From Xanthobacteraceae bacterium (lineage in GTDB: Bacteria; Pseudomonadota; Alphaproteobacteria; Rhizobiales; Xanthobacteraceae), in contig JASHYD010001174.1 of assembly GCA_030043175.1 (NCBI GenBank), forward strand, positions 1 to 5,905: a stretch of DNA of 5,905 nt, read 5' to 3'. Numbering within the stretch: the stretch's first letter is position 1; every line of letters starts with the position of its first letter. The notes under the pieces are model-generated. The model was not told the origin of the DNA. It worked only from the letters and a program-made list of their open reading frames with translations, and made no database searches. Both the position numbers and the translations under genes were made by a program. Shown in pieces: positions 1-4,763 of the stretch.

Positions 1-788
1 TGCGTCTGCTCCGCGTGTATGTCGCGACAGGCGGTACGTGAGACGCCGTCGGTGGCCGGCACGAAGGTCAAATCAGGGCAGTCGTGGTAGAGCCTATCTG
101 AAATAATATAGTAACTATCATTGGTGAGGGAAACGTTGGAGTTTATACTCCACTCTTCCTTCAACTGAAGGCGGTTCTCACGGAAGTTGACGAAGGAATG
201 AAGGCCCAGCGTCAGAAGTACTCGACCGTCGTGCAGTTGGTCGAAAATTTGCTTGTAGCGAGCATTCTGGCTTCCTTCTTTGGAAGCTAAATCGTAAAAC
301 GAGACAAAATCAGCTGTTATCGATTTAAGGTTAGGAAATACGATAGCGTCTTTGGTCTTGTAGTTTGCGCCAGCAACAAATGGCTTGAAGAATATCCATT
401 TCGTTCCGTCTGTTACGACTCCAAGCTGAATACCTTCAGGCGCGCAGTAGGACGCCGCCTGCTCGATAGCGTCGATGCTTCCCTTTGGGGCGGGACCCGA
501 GATTTTGTACTCTTGTTTTTTGACCGCACTAGCGGCCGACTCGAGGATGCCCTGACGCTTCGCCTCGATAAGAAATGCTGGGCAGCCGGCGTCACTTACA
601 ATGTAGTCTGAATACCCGTTGTCGTGCCGTCGCTCGGCAGAGATGTCCGCGTGTTCCCAGCCCAAGACCTCGGTGAGGAAACGGACGATGAGCTGAAGCT
701 TAGCGTCCTCCTCGGTTAGGATCGCAGGAAGGCGAGGCTCGACATCGTTGACAAGGGCAATGGCTCGTTCATATGAATTGTCCAGCAA
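1..788 (-). CDS. HsdR N-terminal-like PD-(D/E)XK nuclease domain protein, partial (C-terminus off left edge)
   Basis: An uninterrupted minus-strand frame of 262 codons enters from position 788 and runs off the left edge without a stop. The only start after the in-frame TGA (791-789) is TTG at 788-786 (MLDNSYERAI...); CTG follows directly. A GAGG lies about 13 bases upstream, a rather long spacing. The residue pattern matches the N-terminal nuclease domain of type I restriction HsdR subunits: a leading helix (about 25-44, TEEDAKLQLIVRFL...GW), D61 in NGYSDYIV, E75-A-K77 in FLIEAKRQG, a QxxxY motif (Q110-Y114), then GVVTDGTKWIFF (122-134). The D-x13-E-x-K spacing fits a PD-(D/E)XK active site, so DNA cleavage is the inferred activity. 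Residues 150-262 are not recognised, and no Walker A or helicase motif is reached. It could be a full HsdR or an orphan defence protein with this domain fused to something else. Base composition is A+T-richer than the right half (line 301-360 is about 38% G+C, line 3241-3300 about 72%), suggesting transfer. Confidence 0.8.
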   Translation of the reverse strand, partial: MLDNSYERAIALVNDVEPRLPAILTEEDAKLQLIVRFLTEVLGWEHADISAERRHDNGYSDYIVSDAGCPAFLIEAKRQGILESAASAVKKQEYKISGPAPKGSIDAIEQAASYCAPEGIQLGVVTDGTKWIFFKPFVAGANYKTKDAIVFPNLKSITADFVSFYDLASKEGSQNARYKQIFDQLHDGRVLLTLGLHSFVNFRENRLQLKEEWSINSNVSLTNDSYYIISDRLYHDCPDLTFVPATDGVSRTACRDIHAEQT

Positions 789-928
789 TCACATTCGTTA
801 ACCTCGACCGGATACGATCTTGAAGGGGGTCACATCATGTCGCATTCTTTCGCTTGGTCCGCAATATTGGACGAAGTGAGGTAATGGCGGGTCTATGCTC
901 GGGCCAGCCAATCGAGGGGGGAAGCGCT

Positions 929-1204
929 ATGGCTGACGAACCCGGCGACGCCTTCACGCAGATCCTATCCAGGCCGACATCAGCGAGATACGCGAGCAAC
1001 TCACAAGCCTCCCGGGTGACGTCGCCACGCTCAAAATCCGTCCGCAGCACCCAGGCCGTGATGGCAGATCAGCTGACCGGGATCAGCATCCGGCTCGCCA
1101 ACCATTCGCTCACGCTGTCCGACATCGCACGCATACTCGACCGCAGACCCCACGCCGATCGCGCGCCGGGCGACACACATCCACAAGCCCCCGAACTCTG
1201 CTGA
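929..1204 (+). pseudogene. small putative coiled-coil protein with two compensating frameshifts
   Basis: An open frame starts at ATG 929 (MADEPGD...), preceded by a strong purine-rich ribosome site (GAGGGGGGA, 914-922), and ends at TGA 1202-1204, giving 91 residues. Its ends look protein-like: MADEPGD at the start, then VRSTQAVMADQLTGISIRLA and SLTLSDIARILDR near the end. The middle (about 962-1033) instead reads as an S/R-rich stretch without character. In the -1 frame the same bases (961-1035) read DPIQADISEIREQLTSLPGD then VATLK, an amphipathic helix pattern that joins naturally to SVRSTQAV if one A is removed from AAAA at 1033-1036. I infer an ancestral coiled-coil-like protein altered by a one-base loss near 950-961 and a one-base gain at 1033-1036, or sequencing error. 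The stop lies beside the ribosome site of the next gene, so the two probably form an operon. Function is unknown. It may still be translated as the 91-residue form. Confidence 0.5.
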
Positions 1205-1214
1205 GGGGATTGCC

Positions 1215-1364
1215 ATGGCCGACCAACCCGACGACGAGGCGATGCGCGAGATGCGCGAACGCCTCCGCCAAGGGGTCGTGCTGCGCCAGCTCACCGAGGA
1301 CGAGCGCAAGGCCCGCGCCAGGGCTCGCGCCGAAGCCCAAGTGACCAAACGGCATCGCCGCTGA
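1215..1364 (+). CDS. small basic hypothetical protein, 49 aa
   Basis: ATG 1215 opens a 49-residue frame ending at TGA 1362-1364. A ribosome site GAGGGG (1203-1208) sits 6 bases before the ATG and overlaps the stop codon of the upstream small gene, which suggests translational coupling. The product begins MADQPDDEAMREMRERLRQG and ends in an Arg/Lys/Ala-rich tail (ARARARAEAQVTKRHRR). It is highly charged, very likely helical, with an acidic N-terminus and a strongly basic C-terminus, and has no membrane segment or cysteine. The first residues (MADQPDD) resemble those of the upstream gene (MADEPGD), so the pair may be related or share an N-terminal signal. I do not recognise a family. A nucleic-acid-binding or partner-binding role is possible from the charge but not shown. 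Confidence 0.55.
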   Translation: MADQPDDEAMREMRERLRQGVVLRQLTEDERKARARARAEAQVTKRHRR

Positions 1365-1474
1365 TGTCGCCGCGGAGATGCGGGACGTGAAGTTTTCAGT
1401 TTTTTGGGGAAATATCGCGAGTGGGCGGGTTCGTTTGGCGCACGCCGGGGTCAAGAGACGTTGCGGGGCCTCCA

Positions 1475-1500
1475 GGCTCTCCGCATCCCATTAGAGAGCC
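1475..1500. repeat. 7-bp inverted repeat, 12-base loop
   Basis: GGCTCTC (1475-1481) and GAGAGCC (1494-1500) are perfect inverted repeats around a 12-base spacer. The structure lies 34 bases downstream of the DUF2285 gene's stop on the minus strand. No T-run follows on either strand, so it is not a standard intrinsic terminator. It might be a factor-dependent stop, a protein site, or chance. The rest of the gap 1365-1534 shows only a T-rich patch (about 1385-1405) and no gene. Confidence 0.35.
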
Positions 1501-1534
1501 GCAGCGGTGGCGCGTGGTGCGCCCTTGCGTGACG

Positions 1535-1813
1535 TCAGTGCCGAGCGCCGCCTTCCATCAGGTGGCGGTAGCCGTGCTCCGTCATCCAGCGGGCGCGTGC
1601 AAGGTGCGTCTCCCAGGCACGGCGGGCACGGTCGGGCTCATGCGCAGGATCGATGCGCAGAACGATGCGGGCGACCTCCTTCCAGTCCGCCCCCTCCGCC
1701 TCGGCGTCGAGCAGGCGCAAGTAGGTGACGAGGTGCCGCTCGTCGTAACCGGTGAGGATGGTCGCTATCGGAGCGACGTCGTCAATCGCTGGATTTGGTG
1801 GCGGCGACGGCAT
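1535..1813 (-). CDS. short DUF2285-domain (RovC-like DNA-binding) protein, 92 aa
   Basis: The frame ends at TGA (1537-1535). I choose ATG 1813 (MPSPPPNPAIDDV...), giving 92 residues; a TTG at 1846 would add 11 residues of unlikely sequence (MRPRVRSGNTT). No strong Shine-Dalgarno is visible. After a Pro-rich start, residues 21-86 carry the pattern I associate with DUF2285 (PF10074, the DNA-binding domain also found in the Yersinia activator RovC): YDERHLVTYLRLLDAE, GADWKEVARIVLRIDP, then EPDRARRAWETHLARARWMTEHGYRHLM. The domain is a small helical, winged-helix-like DNA binder. Here it is nearly the whole protein, as in the short forms common in rhizobia. A DUF2285 protein (FseA) activates excision of the Mesorhizobium symbiosis ICE, and this gene lies just off the 3' end of a tRNA. 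A regulator of the element, perhaps of excision or transfer, is therefore a reasonable inference. No target gene is visible. Confidence 0.8.
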   Translation of the reverse strand: MPSPPPNPAIDDVAPIATILTGYDERHLVTYLRLLDAEAEGADWKEVARIVLRIDPAHEPDRARRAWETHLARARWMTEHGYRHLMEGGARH

Positions 1814-1882
1814 GGTTGTGTTGCCGGACCTCACACGCGGGCGCAAGTTCCGCCCAGGAAAACGCTCCGAACTCGGATCAGT

Positions 1883-1902
1883 TGGTAGCTATATGGTAGC
1901 TA
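1883..1902. repeat. 9-bp direct repeat TGGTAGCTA at 11-bp period
   Basis: TGGTAGCTA occurs at 1883-1891 and again at 1894-1902, separated by two bases, so the period is 11 bp, about one helical turn. Each copy contains the palindrome TAGCTA. The pair lies between the tRNA-Arg 3' end and the start of the DUF2285 gene. Two same-face sites of this kind are typical of cooperative binding by a small DNA-bending or regulatory protein, for example an excisionase or an autoregulator. Which protein binds is unknown. Confidence 0.6.
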
Positions 1903-1919
1903 GGGCCATTCACGGCCCT
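1902..1919. repeat. 6-bp inverted repeat (AGGGCC/GGCCCT) abutting the direct repeats
   Basis: AGGGCC (1902-1907) pairs with GGCCCT (1914-1919) across a 6-base loop ATTCAC. On the minus strand it starts 31 bases past the tRNA CCA end, so it could fold in the tRNA precursor's 3' trailer. No U-run follows, so it is a poor intrinsic terminator. It touches the TGGTAGCTA repeats and may belong to the same regulatory or recombination tract. Confidence 0.45.
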
Positions 1920-1949
1920 TACCGCTTCTCACTAAGTCGTTGATTTAAC

Positions 1950-2026
1950 TGGCGCGCCCGGCGTGATTCGAACACACGACCTTTGCCTTCGGAGGGCAAC
2001 GCTCTATCCAGCTGAGCTACGGGCGC
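1950..2026 (-). tRNA. tRNA-Arg (anticodon CCG)
   Basis: The minus strand folds into a full 77-base cloverleaf. The acceptor stem GCGCCCG pairs perfectly with CGGGCGC; the D-arm is GCUC/GAGC; the anticodon stem UUGCC/GGCAA encloses loop CUCCGAA with anticodon CCG; the five-base variable region is AGGUC; the T-arm GUGUG/CACGC (one G-U pair) has loop UUCGAAU. The discriminator is G and the terminal CCA is encoded. It decodes CGG arginine codons, consistent with a GC-rich genome. Plus-strand reading frames across it are spurious. Confidence 0.97.
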
Positions 2027-2036
2027 CTGACGCGAT

Positions 2037-2065
2037 TCAATACCCGATCGACGGACCCGGGGCAA
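2037..2065 (-). promoter_or_regulatory. candidate promoter of the tRNA-Arg gene
   Basis: On the minus strand a -35-like TTGCCC (2065-2060) and a -10-like TATTGA (2042-2037) are separated by exactly 17 bases. The -10 ends 10 bases before the mature tRNA 5' end at 2026, which would place transcription start a few bases upstream of the tRNA. The hexamers match the sigma-70 consensus only moderately (4/6 and 3/6). Confidence 0.35.
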
Positions 2066-2074
2066 CGGGCGGTG

Positions 2075-2090
2075 GGCGAAAGCTTTCGCC
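2075..2090. repeat. 16-bp perfect palindrome GGCGAAAGCTTTCGCC
   Basis: A perfect 16-bp palindrome without spacer, centred on AAGCTT, lies about 10 bases upstream of the candidate -35 of the tRNA-Arg promoter. It could be an operator or activator site for a dimeric regulator. It belongs to no gene I can see. Chance occurrence of a 16-bp perfect palindrome in a window this size is unlikely but not negligible. Confidence 0.5.
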
Positions 2091-2490
2091 GCAACATCGT
2101 CGTGCCGTCACCGGAATTGATCCCCTGATGGCGCGGCGATGCGCTTCTAGCTTGGCGGCGCTCCGGCAAAGCAAACCGCGCAAGGCCGGAACAAGCCCAA
2201 CCACGGCACCCGAGCAGCAAGCTTGCTTGAAACAAAAGCCGGAGGCACGGGTCGGGTTCTTGCGTCGTGACGCCAGGGGACACGATCGGCGCAAGGCGGG
2301 ATGCGGGGCAAGAAATAACCAGGCAGCCGGGACGACCTGGACGACCCTGTGCCGGTGGCGGATGCTTCGAAGCGGAACGACAAACCGCAGCGAGTTACCG
2401 CCGTGTCGCGAAACCGGCAATCGAGCTTTCATCCTCCCACAGCTTTGGAACTGCTCGCAGCCTGAAAGTGGGGTAAGCAGATGGGGCGAT

Positions 2491-2512
2491 GTCCACATAT
2501 TGTCCACATATT
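2491..2512. repeat. 11-bp tandem repeat GTCCACATATT x2
   Basis: GTCCACATATT occurs twice in direct succession (2491-2501 and 2502-2512), a perfect tandem duplication with an 11-bp period. The second copy is preceded by TT, giving TTGTCCACA (2500-2508), one base away from the DnaA-box consensus TTATCCACA; the first copy gives ATGTCCACA. Two same-face sites for a regulator, or weak DnaA boxes, are possible. Nothing nearby resembles a replication origin. Confidence 0.5.
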
Positions 2513-2598
2513 CACGCTGCGTTCATAGAAAGGCCTCGAGATTTCAATCGCGAAAGCGACCTTGCGCCGTTGCCAAGCCCGCGCTATGTACGGTCTGA

Positions 2599-2612
2599 CA
2601 CTGCATGCAGTG
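2599..2612. repeat. 14-bp perfect palindrome CACTGCATGCAGTG
   Basis: A perfect 14-bp palindrome without spacer, located 284 bases before the TTG start of the glycosyltransferase gene. It could be a binding site for a dimeric regulator. No promoter elements can be assigned around it, and chance is a real alternative. Confidence 0.4.
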
Positions 2613-2895
2613 GCTCTTGGAGGATCTGGCGATACGCGGTGCCCTTGAGTGGGATTCGTCCTCGGCGGCAATTCTGTCGGGTGGCGTAAAGTGCTCTTGG
2701 CGTCAGCGGCGATGTAGCCGCCTCAATGTTGACGGCGCCGATGGTCACGATGTCGGCCCCAGACAATAAGGTTTCTCCGTTGGACGGGGTCAAAAACCCC
2801 CAGTGTGTGCACCCGTAAAAGTGGATGAATGTGCAGGGTGCCCGCCCGTTGGCTCCGCCCGTGATCTTGCTCCTACTTGAGGAGTCATTTCGGCA

Positions 2896-4560
2896 TTGCA
2901 GCAAAGTTGGCGAATCTCAGTGCGGGCCCGTGGTTCGCTGCGGTGGTCGACGGAACGCATCGCAGACGGATTGGCTCTGACCATCATTGGCGCGGTCGCG
3001 ATCATTGCCGCCTTGACGTTCCGCGATTACGGTCTCGGCTGGGACGACTACGTTCACGCCGAATATGGTGGATTGCTGGTTAACCTTTATTCATCCGGCT
3101 TCACCGACGAACGTGCCCTGTCGTTCGTCAATCTTTACGCCTACGGCGGCGGCTTCGACCTGCTCTCGGCGCTTGCCGCCAAGGTGCTCCCGTTCGGCCT
3201 GTTCGAGACGCGCCGGTTGATGGGCGCGATCGTCGGGCTCGTCGGCATCGTCCTGACGTGGCGCCTGGGACGACGAGTCGGCGGGCCACTCGCAGGCCTT
3301 ATCGCAGTCGGCCTCTTGGCGACGTGCCCGCTGTATTACGGAAATATGTACATGAACGCCAAGGACGCGCCGTTTGCGGTCGCCATGGTGTTCCTCACAT
3401 TAAGCCTGGTGCGCGCCCTCGAGGAATATCCGCGACCGTCGCCGATCAACTGCGCAATGGTCGGGGCCGCGGTCGGGCTCACGCTCGGTACACGCGTGCT
3501 GGGCGGAGTCGCAATCTTCAACGTGCTTGCGGCGTTGGGGCTCCTCGTCGTCGTCGAGGCGCGTCGCGAGGGCCTCCGCAAAGCCGGAATCAGCCTCGGA
3601 CAATTCGTTGTCCCCCTCGTTCCGGCTCTTGTGCTCGGCTACGCCGTAATGGCGATCGTCTGGCCGTGGTCGGTCACCGAGCCGCTCAATCCGCTACGCG
3701 CAGCCGAATATTTCTCCCACTTCTTTGAGAAGCCGTGGAACGAGCTGTTCGACGGCATGGTCGTCCCGGTGCCGGAGATGCCGCGCCGTTACGTGCCAAC
3801 GCTCTTCCTGCTCAGGGAACCGGAGGTCTTCCTGCTGCTTGGCATTGGCGGCGCTGCCGGCGCCCTCGTGGCCGCTTTCCACCGCGATATTGCAGCGACC
3901 CGACGCGCGATCCTGGTCCTGCTCGCCTTCGCGGCAATGTTCCCAATCGCGCTTGCGACGCTCACGAGGCCGGCAATGTACAACGGGATCCGCCATTTCG
4001 TGTTTGTGGCGCCCGCAATGGCGGTGCTGGGCGGCCTTGCCGGAGCATGGGTTGCCGAGCGGTTGTGGCGGGCGTGGCGACCCGCCGCTGCTTTCGTGGC
4101 CACCGCTTTGCTGGTCGGCTTGTTCCTTCCGGTCAAGGAAATGGTGAAGCTGCATCCTTACCAGTACACGCACTTCAACGTCATCTCCGGGGGTATCCGT
4201 GCCGCCGACGACCGGTATATGCTCGACTACTGGGGTCTGGCCTTCAAGGAGGCCGCGCATGAACTGCGGACGAAACTCACTGAAGCGATGGAGACGCCGA
4301 CCGACAAGCGACGCTGGCGGGTCGCCATCTGCGGTCCGCAGCGGCCTGCACAGGTTGAACTCGGGCCGGAATTCCGCGTTATCTGGGACCCCAAGGGCGC
4401 TGACTTTGCACTGAGCCTCGGCGAATTCTATTGTAGCCAGCTTGCCGAACCGGTGCTGGTCGAAATTCAGCGTGAAGGTGTTGTCTACGCTCGCGTCTAC
4501 GACATCCGCGGCCGCACCGTGACGAGCCTGAACGTGCCGCAGCACCCGTCACATCCGTAG
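2896..4560 (+). CDS. polytopic GT-C glycosyltransferase, family 39/ArnT-like
   Basis: The frame encodes 554 residues and ends at TAG 4558-4560. The start chosen is TTG 2896, with AGGAG at 2880-2884 (11-base spacing); a GTG lies eight codons in. The protein is an integral inner-membrane enzyme of the GT-C fold: a first membrane helix (about 24-41), then a periplasmic loop with the acidic pair D50-D51 (GLGWDDYVHAEYGG), the usual catalytic position in PMT/ArnT-type enzymes. Further hydrophobic segments lie near 105-122, 130-147, 156-173, 187-220, 236-258, 311-328, 337-356, 368-388 and 396-412. Other family-type motifs are NMYMNAKDAPFA (150-161), GTRVLGG (198-204), MYNGIRHFVFVAP (361-373) and HPYQYTHFN...DYWGLAFKEA (420-453). 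A soluble C-terminal part (about 455-554) follows. Such enzymes transfer a sugar from a polyprenyl-phosphate donor to lipid, polysaccharide or protein; donor and acceptor cannot be told here. No glycan-synthesis neighbours are visible. It converges on the M20 gene. Confidence 0.85.
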   Translation: MQQSWRISVRARGSLRWSTERIADGLALTIIGAVAIIAALTFRDYGLGWDDYVHAEYGGLLVNLYSSGFTDERALSFVNLYAYGGGFDLLSALAAKVLPFGLFETRRLMGAIVGLVGIVLTWRLGRRVGGPLAGLIAVGLLATCPLYYGNMYMNAKDAPFAVAMVFLTLSLVRALEEYPRPSPINCAMVGAAVGLTLGTRVLGGVAIFNVLAALGLLVVVEARREGLRKAGISLGQFVVPLVPALVLGYAVMAIVWPWSVTEPLNPLRAAEYFSHFFEKPWNELFDGMVVPVPEMPRRYVPTLFLLREPEVFLLLGIGGAAGALVAAFHRDIAATRRAILVLLAFAAMFPIALATLTRPAMYNGIRHFVFVAPAMAVLGGLAGAWVAERLWRAWRPAAAFVATALLVGLFLPVKEMVKLHPYQYTHFNVISGGIRAADDRYMLDYWGLAFKEAAHELRTKLTEAMETPTDKRRWRVAICGPQRPAQVELGPEFRVIWDPKGADFALSLGEFYCSQLAEPVLVEIQREGVVYARVYDIRGRTVTSLNVPQHPSHP

Positions 4561-4577
4561 ACAATCTGAATCTTTTT

Positions 4578-4592
4578 CGGCGTTGCCGTTTT
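4578..4592 (+). terminator. weak intrinsic terminator after the glycosyltransferase gene
   Basis: Seventeen bases past the stop codon, CGGC (4578-4581) and GCCG (4585-4588) form a 4-bp GC stem with a 3-base loop, followed directly by TTTT (4589-4592). The short stem and short T-run make it weak. The position between convergent genes supports a termination role. Confidence 0.35.
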
Positions 4593-4612
4593 CGCGGGTA
4601 ACAGGCGCGAAA
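4590..4612. repeat. 7-bp inverted repeat TTTCGCG/CGCGAAA
   Basis: TTTCGCG (4590-4596) pairs with CGCGAAA (4606-4612) around a 9-base loop. It overlaps the end of the preceding hairpin, so the two structures are alternatives. No T-run follows on either strand. It may help end or stabilise transcripts between the convergent genes. The remaining bases up to 4763 show no gene. Confidence 0.35.
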
Positions 4613-4763
4613 CTCATGCAGTTCTCAGTCGGTCATGACCTGGCGTGTCCAGGCCGTCCACGCCTTGCGGGCTGATCGGCCGCAAAGGAAAACGTGGGAT
4701 GCCGAACGGGCGATGAGGAAATTGCTCTGGGGTTGCCGGACGCGGCCAACCGCGGCCGCCAAG

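Larger units (their letters stand above)
1847..1970. other. putative integration boundary at the tRNA-Arg 3' end
   Basis: The tRNA-Arg gene is intact, with its 3' end at 1950 facing the left part of the window, which has accessory-type content (nuclease gene, small unknown genes, DUF2285 regulator) and, at the far left, lower G+C. Sequence right of the tRNA looks like ordinary GC-rich chromosome. Integrative elements often use the 3' half of a tRNA gene as attachment site and restore it on insertion. An att core would then lie within the tRNA 3' part, about 1950-1970 or somewhat further in. The second copy would be outside this window, and no integrase gene is visible here, so this is inference only. 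Confidence 0.4.
2027..2895. other. 869-base region with no supportable gene
   Basis: Between the tRNA and the glycosyltransferase gene I find no frame with convincing protein character. Open frames exist on both strands but are rich in Arg, Pro, Ser and Cys and lack a recognisable domain or a ribosome site. The longest candidate in its right half is a minus-strand frame (2904-2584) that contains no ATG, would start at TTG, and overlaps the start of the glycosyltransferase gene. Its interior (HFYGCTHWGFLTPSNG..., then GADIVTIGAVNIEAA) is mildly protein-like, so a decayed gene cannot be excluded. The region does hold palindromes at 2075-2090, 2216-2227 (AGCAAGCTTGCT) and 2599-2612, a tandem repeat at 2491-2512, and a small hairpin (GGGGT/ACCCC, 2786-2800). 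Confidence 0.6.

Noticed and set aside
857..872. Short dyad GTCC...GGAC around CAATATTG between the nuclease gene and the small operon
   Set aside because: Four-base arms and an 8-bp core are too weak to call an operator without conservation data.
1385..1405. T-rich run after the 49-residue gene, considered as an intrinsic terminator
   Set aside because: No stable GC-rich stem directly precedes the T-run.
1110..1454. Minus-strand open frames opposite the small plus-strand genes (1031-1348 and 1110-1454)
   Set aside because: They are antisense to the better-supported small genes, lack ribosome sites and show low-complexity Ala/Arg/Gly content.
1434..1460. TGGCGCACGCCGGGG stretch resembling the complement of the tRNA-Arg 3' tail, considered as a second att copy
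   Set aside because: Only the first six bases and a loose GCCGG match. The similarity breaks down in the T-loop, so it is not a credible attachment duplicate.
1421..1888. 155-codon plus-strand open frame opposite the DUF2285 gene
   Set aside because: It is the antisense shadow of a gene whose product matches a known family pattern.
2037..2507. 156-codon minus-strand open frame in the gap after the tRNA
   Set aside because: The product is Arg/Pro/Cys-rich without motifs or a ribosome site, and it overlaps the tRNA promoter region. GC-rich DNA yields such frames by chance.
1963..2598. 211-codon plus-strand open frame beginning MIRTHDLCLRRATLYPAELRAPD
   Set aside because: It starts inside the antisense of the tRNA-Arg gene, its first residues are the familiar mistranslation of a tRNA complement, and the rest has no protein-like pattern.
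3694..4545. 283-codon minus-strand open frame inside the glycosyltransferase gene
   Set aside because: It is a long shadow frame in GC-rich coding DNA. The sense strand carries clear GT-C motifs, while the antisense product is His/Arg/Glu-rich with none.
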